Positions 11,072 to 22,543 of a DNA stretch of 64,000 nt are shown piece by piece. This stretch comes from Membranipora membranacea (lineage: Eukaryota; Bryozoa; Gymnolaemata; Cheilostomatida; Membraniporidae). The position numbers and the translations under genes are program-made. Position 1 is the stretch's first letter. Each line of letters opens with the position of its first letter. The notes under the pieces are model-generated. The model had not been told where the DNA came from. It saw only the letters and a list, made by a program, of their open reading frames with translations, and ran no database searches. Where the stretch lies: assembly GCA_914767715.1 (NCBI GenBank), contig OU612066.1:22542283-22606282 (forward strand), in the 5' to 3' direction.

Positions 11072-14000
11072 GTGAGATTTCGCTCAATTATTGCGGGAAC
11101 TACAAAATTTATTCCTATTTGGATAGCCTTGAGTTTCACTAAGGTTTCAAATACCACCATCGACTCACCCACCCTGATAACACTCACCTAGCCACCAGAT
11201 CTCAGGGCTCTTCTTACAGTGAGTTTATCCTCACCTATCCTCATTTATCTCCGCTCTGTCCTGTACGGGTAGTGGGCGTCTGCCAAAGGCCTAGCTATAT
11301 TAGACTTCTCCATCTAATCCTGTCCTGAGCATCCTCTTCACTGAGGGAACAGGAATTGGGATCCTCCTGGTTTTGTGCTTTCATTTATTGCAAACTAAGT
11401 CTTCTCGTTGTATCATGATGTAATCAAACACTGGCTGGTTAAGGCCGCATTCGTATGTGTAGGTCCTCTCATCATTTTTGGCAAAGAAAGTGTTTGCCAC
11501 AGCCAAATCTCTACTCATAATCCAAAATATTTTCTCCCTAATATAGGACCGTTACTCAATCTGCTGTTAATTTTGTTCCTCTCTTTTATTTTCAGCAAGA
11601 TGACAAGTTGGTAGACCCAGAAATCAGGAGGTCCAGTGCGGGAGTAATTTGGCCCTCGTTTGTTTAGCCAAAACAAGAGTATTCACATTACGAAAAGCGT
11701 CATACTACCTGATTTTACACATGATATTGTTGCACTTTATCCCAACTAGGAAAGACATCCCTAACAATAGTGTTAGGCTAGGTAAAGATTATAAATATCT
11801 GCATACAGACAGTGATGTGTAATAGGTATATGTTCTGTGGAGGTGGGAAAACATAGTTTCCCTTGCAAAAAGAAGCTTAATAGTTTTTCTGGATGAAGGA
11901 AACTGAAAAAAGGGAGAAACAAGGGAGACAGGGAGGGGATGGGAAAACCCCTAAAAACTGGGAGACTTGTCAGGTATGATTTTCAGCAAGATATTACGTG
12001 AGTCAACTGCTGTTATCACCTCTTGTACCACCTAATGGCTGACCCCAGCAACATCAAGCCACACCTATCTCATTCTTTCACTTCTAGCTCTCATTAAATT
12101 TTGAAGTTGATATACATACCTGGTTAATTTGATTATGTTTTATTTTCAGCGATTAGGAATTCAGTGTGATATAAGATACTACAATCATGACCGTGTTAAA
12201 ATCTGGCCATTCCAGTGCTCATCTGAATGATAGATTGTCTGTTACTACAACACTGCAATGCTCATATGCCATTTACAACTGCCAGGTATGTGGAATCACA
12301 CAGTAGAGCAGTCAAACACCGCTAGAGGCCCTGGTTTCGCAGTACAGCTGTTATTTATAATTTAGTGAATATTAACTCTAGTTAGAAGTTGTCATCCGAT
12401 ATTTTCAGAGATAATATTTACGCGTGTGTTACCAATGCATGCTGACTATTCTGCTTATGTAGAATAGTGATACAGATGATAAGAATTTATGCAGGACTTA
12501 AAGTGCCTCGACCGGTATATAAGGGCCAGTCAATGTAAAGCGATCACCCAGCCATATCAAATTCAAATGGGGTTAGCAGCATTCAAATTCCTCCTGCTTT
12601 TTCGGAATTAAGAGGAGAAGCAGTGAATTTTTTTTAATGGGAATCAGGCAAGCTGATGCGGAATTGTGTGATACACATGCCCAATAAATTTTCATTGCAA
12701 TAATGGCATTGGAAAGTGATGAAAATATGACTGATGTCATACGAAATTGCCCAGTTCCGATGATTTCAAATCATCCGCTTCAAAATATACGAGCTCTTAT
12801 TGGTCAGTTTTGACATTATGATTTATGGTTTTAGAGGTTGCCTAGATACCGTTGTCAAGATTGAAATTGACCGTTGTAATTAAACCCTATAATCCCAAGT
12901 GTGATGAGGCAACACAACAATAGCTATATCATAGCTTCTATTCAACTTTATTTATGGGTGTCTGCAAATCACAATTTCTTATATAACACACTTGACCACT
13001 TGAGAACGCAACGTGGACTGGCTGTTAGAGGCGGAGACCAAGGCCATTCTCCGCCTCTAATTACATTGATCAGCCAATGGTCTTGCCTGTCACTTCACAT
13101 GATTAATCCCCGTGCACCCCCTTCGATTCCTACCTCTTTAAACTGCAAAAAAAATTATAGCTTTGCGTCTATGCACCGTTTTCAATAGCTTGCTCTCTTG
13201 ATAATATTTGAACTACGAAGCTAAATAGACTATCAAAATGATCGCCAGAAACTGCTGAATCTATTGCAATTTTCAAACTTAACTTTCGATTGATGCCAAT
13301 TGAGTTATCAACATTTAACCAGAGCTGGGACCGGTAAATCAATGATAGCTATGAGTAAAAATCACTGTTTCTACACCCTCCAGTGACGTCGCGTCACCAT
13401 AATTAAGTGCCTCACTGCCTCAATGCTAATGCTCCATACAGTGTCCTGTCTAGGTTTATTATTAAGTCTATGGCAAACACCTAGCAAACCCTGGATGTAA
13501 GCCTTAGTAACGTATCAGGTTCGCCTATTTCTATAATTATCTGCAAATATTCTGCCAATATTAATAAGTTAGTCATGAGTTGTGCACTAATCAACCATAG
13601 TGATGGTGGTAATCATTAATTAGTTCCTATATTAAGACACACGCAAGGTGTATTATCACTAACCTAACCTGAGTAATCCCACCCTGCAATGCAACTTACC
13701 AAGTTCGAGTAAAAATCATCGTTCCTGGTGTTACACTGCTGTGCGGGATTCCAAATTACTTGGTCTTCAACACCTGTCTGGACTTGCAATCTACAGCAAC
13801 CAACAAAAAGTGACTCCATCTTTCACTCGAGATTACAGCGGTATGGTTGTTCAGTCTAAGAGGATGAGGTTATGAAGCCACATGAGAAGCTATCGGTTGT
13901 ATCGTGTTCTCTCTCACAGACAGTGACCCCCCTCCGCCCACCTTCCAATGAGTATGTATAGGAATCTTAGAATAACTGGATACTCTATAGATCAGACCCA

Positions 14001-14379
14001 GTATTATATTTGTGTTTTTCTGTTTAATGCGGACTGAGAGTCTCCCGACATACTTGGTCGAAAGATAATCTCTCACTTGATACAGTCACAAGGTGACAGC
14101 TTGAACTCTAAATTAATCAAGAATTAGTCAAGACTGAAGTCATAATAACCTGCTGAAAATTTGAATGTGTTCATACCCATAATTAATTGATCAGGTAGCG
14201 ATTAAAGCAAGCCGCGAAAATAGGTGTAGGTTTGACACCAGCAGTATATTAGGAACAGAGGTAGTCTGATCAAATGAGACTAAGGGATAAATAACTATTC
14301 TAACTGGGATTAAAGCAAAATGACTGTATGTTAGAGATTTTAAACTGCAACATAGATAACCACTCTTACAGTTTTTTTT
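11072..14379. other. Gene-poor stretch
   Basis: Apart from the doubtful oxidase remnant at about 11596-11640, I see no supported gene. A perfect 13-bp hairpin TTAGAGGCGGAGA / TCTCCGCCTCTAA lies at 13025-13060. Short open frames (for example 12901-13188 and 13870-14076) show no family signal. Confidence 0.6.
13025..13060. repeat. Perfect 13-bp stem hairpin
   Basis: TTAGAGGCGGAGA, a 10-base loop, then TCTCCGCCTCTAA. No T-run follows and no gene end is near, so a terminator role is not supported; it may be a tiny MITE remnant. Confidence 0.8.
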
Positions 14380-15847
14380 GCTTATTTGACAGGCTCTTAA
14401 GTTCAGGCCGTTTAACTTATAACACAGCAGTCTGCAGTCAAACTTGAACAAGGAAGTTAGTAACGAGCGGTGGAAATTTAGATAGAACTACACGCAGAGA
14501 GTTTACAGGACACAACTGTTGAGAAACAACAGGTCAGTAGTATGCTATGCAATACTATTCATCATTTAGTGCCAGATGTTAAATTTTCGAATACATGTAT
14601 CCTAATGTTGTTTTACACAGGTCAAGCTCACAGTGGTCTTTCTACCAATAAAATCTGGTGTTATAACAACAGCTTGCTGCAAGTGTGAATCCAAACAGTC
14701 TTCTCATTTTATTCTCTTGTTCGCTGCCCCATCCTAGATCAAATTTGATCTAGTTTGTCAGCGGTTGAGTTTTCCCCTCTATTGACATGACTCTGTCGCT
14801 GGCAAAGTGGACTAAACTTGATTTAGAGTCTAGACCCTTCCCTGGAAACAGTGATAAAGTTTCGACTGTAGTAAACAAAAGCCATTTCGATTCTAAGGAG
14901 GTTATGGATGTTGATGTGCGCCTCCAACGAATCTTTTACACCCTTTGGCAAGCAAACATACCTTTGGGAGGCAAGACAGGCTCGACTTGATATTTTAGTT
15001 CTAGGTATTGTTAAAGCAATATTATTATGTTGATCGTTGGCTCATGTTTTAGGGCTCCACCAGGTAGCACAACATCACACAAGAGAAATGGCCGTCTCCG
15101 TAGCAGAAGATACAACCCACCTGGTAACATGTGGTAACTACCTTGAAGAGGAGAGGTTTATCCATAACCCGATGTTTTTACCCTGTACTCATGTCTGCTG
15201 TGAGACTTGTCTGAGGAGGCTACTCAAGAAGACTGATGTAATCGAATGCAGAGTTTGTCAGTAAGTAACAGGGTCATTGAGCATCTTATATAACAGATTC
15301 CTCCAAAAACAACGGTCCAATAACGCTCTGATTTAGATTCATTTCAACAACAACAATATTTCGATTGTTGTCTATTTTCAAACAAATTCAGCTTAGGAAG
15401 CTTGATAATTAACCCTATGGGTCTGTAGCTAACTGTAAAACATTCTTTCACCTAATTTCGCTCTGCCCATGATGGTTTGCCTTGTAGTGTTTGTGGGATT
15501 AATGTTGGGATAGTTGAGGTGGGTGGTCTGGAGGGATAATGGTGGTGGATTGAGTGGCTTGATGGTCTAAGTGTGATCGGTGACAGGATTGGTAAGAGTT
15601 GGTTATTCTTATAATATCCTCAACTTGCAATTGCAAAATTAATCAACTAATCAATATGATTTCTGCACAAGATGTTATGATTTGTAGAAACAAGTTCAAA
15701 GTGGTGATAGACAACCTTCCCTCAGCCTTAGAGAATGTCCATCCAGCTACATACTGTGAGCCGTGTGAGAAAAGTGGAAAACTCAAGATGACAGCCAACA
15801 CTTACTGTCTGACCTGTGAACATAAGTACTGTGCTGCTCATCAGAAG
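14380..15847 (+). pseudogene. TRIM gene fragment: first exon, RING, B-box 1 only
   Basis: Truncated relative of the two full TRIM genes at 30213 and 52299. A first-exon-like block (about 14380-14532, donor CAG|GTCAGT), a RING exon (15088-15260, MAVSVAEDTTHLV...) and a B-box 1 exon (15688-15847, YCEPCEKSG...YCLTCEHKYCAAH) have the same lengths (173 and 160 nt) and phases as in the full genes. The second RING zinc ligand is Tyr (CGNY instead of CGNC), which should break zinc site 1. Similarity to the full genes ends near 15945, and no B-box 2, coiled coil or propeller follows. The next gene is the unrelated C18orf63-like one, whose first exon has an incompatible phase, so a fusion transcript is not supported. 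Confidence 0.85.
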
Positions 15848-16695
15848 GTAAATACTAATCGAGAACCTGTGGCTGTGTGTCTGTTAGGCAAGTCTGAGAA
15901 CTAATCTTGTAATTTGAACGGCATTATAAGCGAGAGCTATGCTGTGTTTTTATATAATATACAGTGTAAGCTGTATAATTCGAATCCTGTTAATATGAAA
16001 TTCCTGTTAATTCAGACACCTGAGGTTGGTCCCAGCTCAGCCAATGGTTTGTACACCCGGTTAATTCTAAGTTGTAATTGTAATTCGAAGTTGTGCTCTC
16101 TGACCAAAGTAGAAAGTAACTCCATTTTCAGAGATTCGCTTTTGCCAAATCAGACAAAGGAAGTGATCATGATTTTGGATTTAGCACTCGTTAACAAAGC
16201 TGTCGACCCTGCTTACCCAATTTAGCGGTTACTACTGTTCACTCGGTCATCACTCATCAGTGTTCTATCTCTATTATAACTTGCATAGCACAACACTACA
16301 AAAAAAAATTTCTTCATACACTCCAATAGTGCAAGACCATAAAAGACTACTTTGTAAAAATCAGTAGAATTACTCTGACTCTATACATGATCAAAAGGTG
16401 CCTCAAATCTTCATACTGATGGCGTAATGCATCCTAGGAAATATCACCTTCTGGAATGACCAGCAAGGTAGCATAAACTGAACTGGCAATAAATGGCAAT
16501 TTGGCAGTGACATATTTTTCTTAACCAACAGACCGGCAAGCAATGACTCTAGTGTCTAGGTTGACAGAGGATTGAAGCTATCGAGATTAACTTCATTCCA
16601 CGCCCTCGCAGTTCACCGAAAATAACCTCCATCTGAACTTTATATTTATTTATCCAGGTTTCCAAACCAGGTCCAGTGACTTAATATCAATACAG

Positions 16696-19600
16696 CTCAT
16701 GCTTCAAATACACCCTGACTGCTAAGATGGCTCCTAGCTGGAATATAGTTGGTGATTATCTTGTCCATGGCAGAGAATTTCTTACCGACCCTATGAAGAA
16801 AAGTATATTGGAAGTTGATATCGACTTTACTCCTGGAAAGTTCACAATAACTCTATCACCTCTCTCAATGACTATTCCAGCTATATCGGTGAGAGTTTAA
16901 ATATATTTTCCTAATCGATTGCACTTTGGCTTCAGTAATTACTACAAATTTGCTGCCTCGCTCATTTGATCTTTGCCAGGCTAGTTGAATACTAATGATA
17001 TTGTATATCTTAATTGTAGCTAGAAGATTTGGACATAAGTATTCATACAATACAGGCATTTGAGAGTGATGAACATGTTGTAATTCCACAGCAGGCTATT
17101 GGCAGCAAGTGGTGCCACATTTTACCAAGGTTCGGAGATTTAACAAATTGATGCACAATGTTGATCATTTCATTGCAATCACGTACTAAGTTACCATCAT
17201 TACCGGTCAAGTCCCTGAAAACAAACCATATAATCCGCATATAAATGGCGTTTGGCCAAGGAGAGGATAACTCTCGTCTGCATTTATCAGCAAATCATAC
17301 AACACAACAAGGAGCTTACTCCTTGAATGAACAAAACTCAAAAAGCCTAAAACCAGTAATTTTTGTTCTGGTGCAATGTATTCATCTGTATTTGAATAAC
17401 TCAATGTGAGTTCAGATATTCATTCTCATGTTATCTGTGGTTGAACCTTTCTTTTAGCAATAAGAAAGGCCAGGTGTTTAGTATAAGTCATACTCTACCC
17501 ACTTCTGGTGATGGTGGATTCAAATCTTACAAAGATATGAAGAGATATTGGAAGAATACATACGGATACAGATTACCTGACTCTGATACGAACTTGCTCT
17601 ACCATCAAATCAACTTCAAACTCATCCGAAGCAAGTTGTTCATGTATCCTTATGATGACCACTAATTTAACTGGAATTCACATTGACAGTGTTTTCCGTG
17701 GGTTTCAACGGGGCAAGTGGAAGCGGCTGATTTGAAAAGCTTTTGAGCAGATTTCAATATAGTTCTAGATTTTGGCTCGTTGATGTGCTTATGTCTCCCT
17801 GGCCATCAAGTTTGATCCAGTTTGCCTGAATTCCAGTTGCTCCCCTTCCCGTGGTCACGCCGGCATGACTAGTGGAGGGGAGCAACTCCTACTGCAGGCA
17901 AATGGACCTAAATTCGTCTACACTGGCTGATAGCAGATATACCTTTCCTTGTTTGTTGAATGTACCAAACGAATATGTTGAATGTCTGCTACGGTAGGAT
18001 ACTTATAGAACAGGAGTTCCTTCCTTCCAAATATGATTCAAAACATTGCTATATTTTATTATTTTATTACGTTGTTTTCCTTAGCTTTGTTGAGACAGAT
18101 ATCCCTCAGTTTGTGTGAGACAGTCAGGTTATATCGGTCAGATATAGGACAGACAGGCCCTGTGTGATACCTTTATCTCTGATATACGTACTCTGATGAA
18201 GTCTGTATGTGGTGTGAAGATATCTTTATCCCGTAATGCTCACAACGCTACTCCACAGCTGTATACCATACCGACAAACCATTCAGTGAGTTGCTATTGT
18301 TGGGCTGAATTATGTTGGGAGAATTTATTTGTGTACTATTTTTAGCCGACCTAGTCAATGTTATAAAATACACTCCATCGTGTAATGTAAGCTTAAAATA
18401 ATATTATTTTTATTGTGGTTAAGAACCCAAAATTCCACTGTTTAATTGATCCCCTTCACTGATGGCCGGAATTCAATGCACTCCCTCTCCATTCATTGGT
18501 CTTTTGCATATGTGGTTTGGGCTGATGTTTTATCTCTTCCCTAAATTTGGTGAGAAGTTGAAAATACAAAAAAACTCCACGGTGATCTGATCTTGTGTTT
18601 TGTTATGTCAAATTGACACTGTCCTAAACACGTTGAGATTGAAAGCACAAAATCCCAATAGAGCCCTCGTAGCAGACACATAACTCTATCCTCTTTTGTT
18701 CTAGTTACCCAGTAGACCTAACACTGTTCCAGTTGTCTGTAAGACCAGCAGTTCATCAGACGCAATACTCCAGCAGGATAAGCAATCAGCCGAGGCTGAA
18801 AAAGAGTAGACAACTTCTAATACAAGTGACTCGCTCAATCTGACTAAAGAAACCGTTGTTACTTTACCAGATGATGAAATCAAAGGTGACTTGCTTAATT
18901 CACCATTTTTTAGTATTGCCTTGTTTTTTCTACATGCCTGCTGCTACTTCCATTTAACTGGGAATTTATACCTGTACGACTTTTTTACTGATACGAAGTT
19001 GATGCTGATAGTATTCTCATTGTAGTTTATGTAATTTCAAGGGTCAACATTAGGCTCTTCAGGACCAACAAAGATGAGGCCTCAGATCCCATCATTCCTG
19101 ATGAAGCAGTGGTTGAAGAGTAAGACGTTCACCAATGACCTCTCTGTGACCTCTGCTGTCAGCACTGCTTCTACTAATCATCAACTAGGAGGTATAAATC
19201 TCAGATTTGCAGATAAACTCTCAACTAAGAATCCTGTCACTCCGCTGTATATGAAAAATAACAGTAAGTAGAAGTTTGGTAGTGCGTTTCCACTTAATTA
19301 CACATACGCCTTACAGTGGAGAAACTCATTGAACCCTATTGTACATTTCTCCCTACAGTCGGTAGATCTAGGGCTACATGTTACACACTGGTTGCTGATA
19401 CCGATTTGATTTAGGTTTGAAACTTCTGACTCCTTTCACCGAATATTGTGTTGAGAGACAAAACGTTATTGTAGATCAAGATTGATCCAGTTTGCCTGTT
19501 CCCACGGCTCTATAATCCAAATGCTGCAGGTAAATTTGATCATACCTAATCTGAATGGATTGTTTCTTGAATGATATTTCAGACCGGAGTGCTCCTACTG

Positions 19601-20675
19601 GTATCTCGGCTGTGAATCATTGTGTTGGTGTAAAGAGTACGACAGGCTGCTGCCTGTCAGTATACTTAAACCTAGGAAAGCTGTCGGTGTCAAAAGAGAT
19701 ATTTCCTGTATCCAAATACCAACACAGGTTAGTCTGATGCCTACATACATGTCCAATATTTATCAGGCCTATAGTTGTATTATAGACAATGGAAATAATG
19801 TTCCCAGTAGACCTTAACAGAAGGAGAAAAAAAAGATCTCAGGAAGTCAAACTACTCTATTTAAACAGATTCGAGGTGTAATAAAACAATGTTAATGTTC
19901 TATTAATGTTATGCCATATTATGTTAACCCAAAGCATAAATATGCCGCTGAAGGAAATGGAGGAATGTAGGTCAAGCGTTGCCCCCGCTCGAGTCTCCCA
20001 TTTGCTGGCAGCTCACCAGTAAAATAGAAACAATTGTAATGCGGGAAAATTGGATCGAACTTCATATACGAGGATTGTATGATTAATTGATTAACTGTAA
20101 CTTAATATTTGATTGGATTTCAGGGCAGTAAAAAGATGAAGACCACAGAAGACAGCTCTGGGGATTCACACGCAGTCATTATGTCTCTGATAAATACAGA
20201 AACTGTAAGTGTTCTTTGGAGAGTTTAGCAACTAAGAATCTGTTCACATGAAGTTTCAACTTGAAAATCAGAACACTTTCATCGCGATGACTTTGAACAA
20301 TTTGACCACCGTTTACCACTTTTGAATATTGAACCTTTATCATTTTAATCTTCATTATCTGTTTTAATTTATCAAGTTATCTTCCCTTGTTGTCTGGTCT
20401 GTAGTGTGAGTACAATAAATGACAAAATCATTAGAGATTTATATTATCAGAATCCTACTAAGACCATAATGGCAGTATGCATGATAGTTTCCTCTCTGAT
20501 AATTCAAGTTCAGCAACACATTCTCAGGAGTGTATCATTTCTCTTTCAGATATCCAAGGCTAGTAATGCCTGCCTAACTGCATGGCTCAAACAGCGAGGT
20601 GTGACGGTCAGGGCTAAAGATAAGAAACAAGAGCTGATAAGTAAAGTCATGACAGCGCTTAATGTAGAACAGTAG
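16696..20675 (+). CDS. C18orf63: C18orf63-like protein (DUF4708), partial, probably decaying
   Basis: Three consecutive exons (16696-16888, 17020-17129, 17458-17665) encode a recognisable second half of the DUF4708 domain. Motifs are KMAPSWNIVGDYLVHGREFL, GSKWCHILP, and QVFSISHTLP followed by YWKNTYGYRLPDSD and LFMYP, matching vertebrate C18orf63 in order. A further exon (18148-18285) gives LCDTFISDIRTLMKSVCGV, also as in that family. Likely later exons are 18705-18885, 19042-19263, about 19585-19730, 20124-20204 and 20550-20675. The last encodes ACLTAWLKQRGVTVRAKDKK and resembles a SAP DNA-binding helix pair. Problems: the domain's first half is not upstream (a TRIM fragment is there), exon 17458 runs into TAA at 17663-17665, exon 18705 has an in-frame TAG at 18807-18809, and the 19585 exon needs a frameshift. 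Function of the family is unknown. It is either a pseudogene or a gene with splicing I misread. Confidence 0.7.
17838..17890. repeat. Short hairpin (MITE remnant)
   Basis: CAGTTGCTCCCCTTCC pairs with GGAGGGGAGCAACT around about 25 bases. It sits inside a longer block whose edges (GATCCAGTTTGCCTG) recur at about 19483, suggesting a small dispersed element family. Confidence 0.6.
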
Positions 20676-22543
20676 TACGATATTACACTTACCATTCTGT
20701 AAGTATGTATCTCCATGAGCAGGCCGCTATAGTTGTAAGTAGCAAGGTGCGATATGGTCATGTACTTACATACTTAGTGTATGTTCATATGTCTGAGAAA
20801 ATGATGTACTTACATAGTGTGAGTTAAGCGCGTTTATCAAGTTTCAATTTATTATTATCTGCAAACAGACCGGCTGTACACAGGCTTAGACATTTATTTT
20901 CTTATCAGATGACTGTTACATACCAAGACAAGGCAATCAGAGATCCTCTGTGCAATTCATTCAATGATTTTTCTACCTTCATACTATAACTACGTCATAC
21001 TATATTCTATCTCATTCATGAATTTGGTTTGTGGCTGTTGTTTTTTTACCTCACATCCCTCTTAAACCGTAGATCCCTTTTTATTGTTAAAATCTCTTTC
21101 TTACGAGTAGATGTCTCAAGATTATGTTGTGTTTTGTTAATATTACACAGTAAAGTTAATTTATTATCATTAAACACAATTTTAGTAAATTTTGCGGAGA
21201 AGGTTAAAAACGGCTTGAATGGTCAGAGTGTGGTGATTAATCTTCTCACCTAATGATTGTTAGCCACCTGTGGTAAACGTAGTGGAGATATAGGTGGTAA
21301 ACGTAGTGGAGGTGTTTGTGATTATGTCTTTATCAATCCAAGTTTGATCACGGAGCTGGGGGAGATATTCCATCTCTGGTTTTATTCAATGCCAATACTT
21401 GTATATAATTAAGCTGCAATATGTAAAGTTGTCATCTTCTGGAAAATGAGAAGACAATCCTTGTTTACCCATATTGGCGCTGAAAATAAAAAGGATTAAG
21501 CTATATCAATTTACATCCCCAATTCTGTTCTTTTGCTATTTTAAATCCTGAATGCCAATTATACTGCTCCCGAAGATCCCTTATTTTATCCACTCTAGGT
21601 ACCGTTTTCCTGAATCACATAGAAGACGTAGAATAATTGCAAACTTAGGATAGTCAGCTGACTAGAATACTATTGTATAGTGCAACCATGAAGATGGTTT
21701 GAATTGCTAAATAGCCAACTTTGGTAATTGTGTATGCTTATCATATCATAGGCGATTCATGTAGCAGTTACCAATAATAGGAACGTCTAGCACTAAACTA
21801 CTCCCTTTTTTTTAGAAAACAGAAAGAAAGGATTATCTACTATTACATGCGGAGCCTTTGTCTAACCTGCAGGGATTTTGACAACAGAAGCACAGATTGC
21901 GGGATGCATCCGACTAAACTTTAAATTATACGAACTATCAGGATAAACAAGCTGTTTGAGCTCATTCCGGAGTAATTTCTACCCTCGGATTATACAATTA
22001 TACGACACCTCCAGCTCCAGTATGGATTATTCATCAATATACTTCAGTTATAGTGCTGATGAGGATTATATGAATAGCAGATGAACTTGGTGCATCATAA
22101 ATCATGATCATTACAGATAGTACTCTTGGATTATGCATCAGCTCCGGGTATGGATTATTACACAAGACACTTCACAGCTATATCAGCATAACATCAGATA
22201 ACTCAACTCAGAACTTGCTTGCTCAGATATGGTGAGTTTGTTTCCTTTACGTAAAAACAATACAAGACAATGTAATTCGCTTTCCATGATTTTTATTGGA
22301 ACAGTAAAACAAGTGCAACAAAATGACTGAGGCTGTCAAATACGAATTGCAGGTTACCTTCTGGTCAACACTGCACTGTCATAAAAAAATACCTCCAATC
22401 ACCATAGCTATGAAGGTATAATGGGACGTCGGAATGAGAACTGTCAGAAACTAGCCCTGCGGGTACAAAAAATAAACTGCGCACCAGTATTTGTGCAAGT
22501 ATATAATCCATATAGGGAAACACCGTTATGCTGTGTGAGATAA
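20676..22543. other. Gene-poor stretch; start of the duplicated block
   Basis: Contains a short direct repeat GGTGGTAAACGTAGTGGAG near 21270-21320. From about 21530 the sequence matches, with divergence, 46298-47200 and 61838-62710. That block contains a possible exon after a pyrimidine-rich AG (about 21815) and a conserved segment encoding SSMDYSS. No intact reading frame is seen here. Confidence 0.6.

Noticed and set aside
12150-12230. Possible last oxidase exon (RLGIQCDIRYYNHDR) after TTTTCAG
   Set aside because: No similarity to the acyl-CoA oxidase C-terminus and no phase support.
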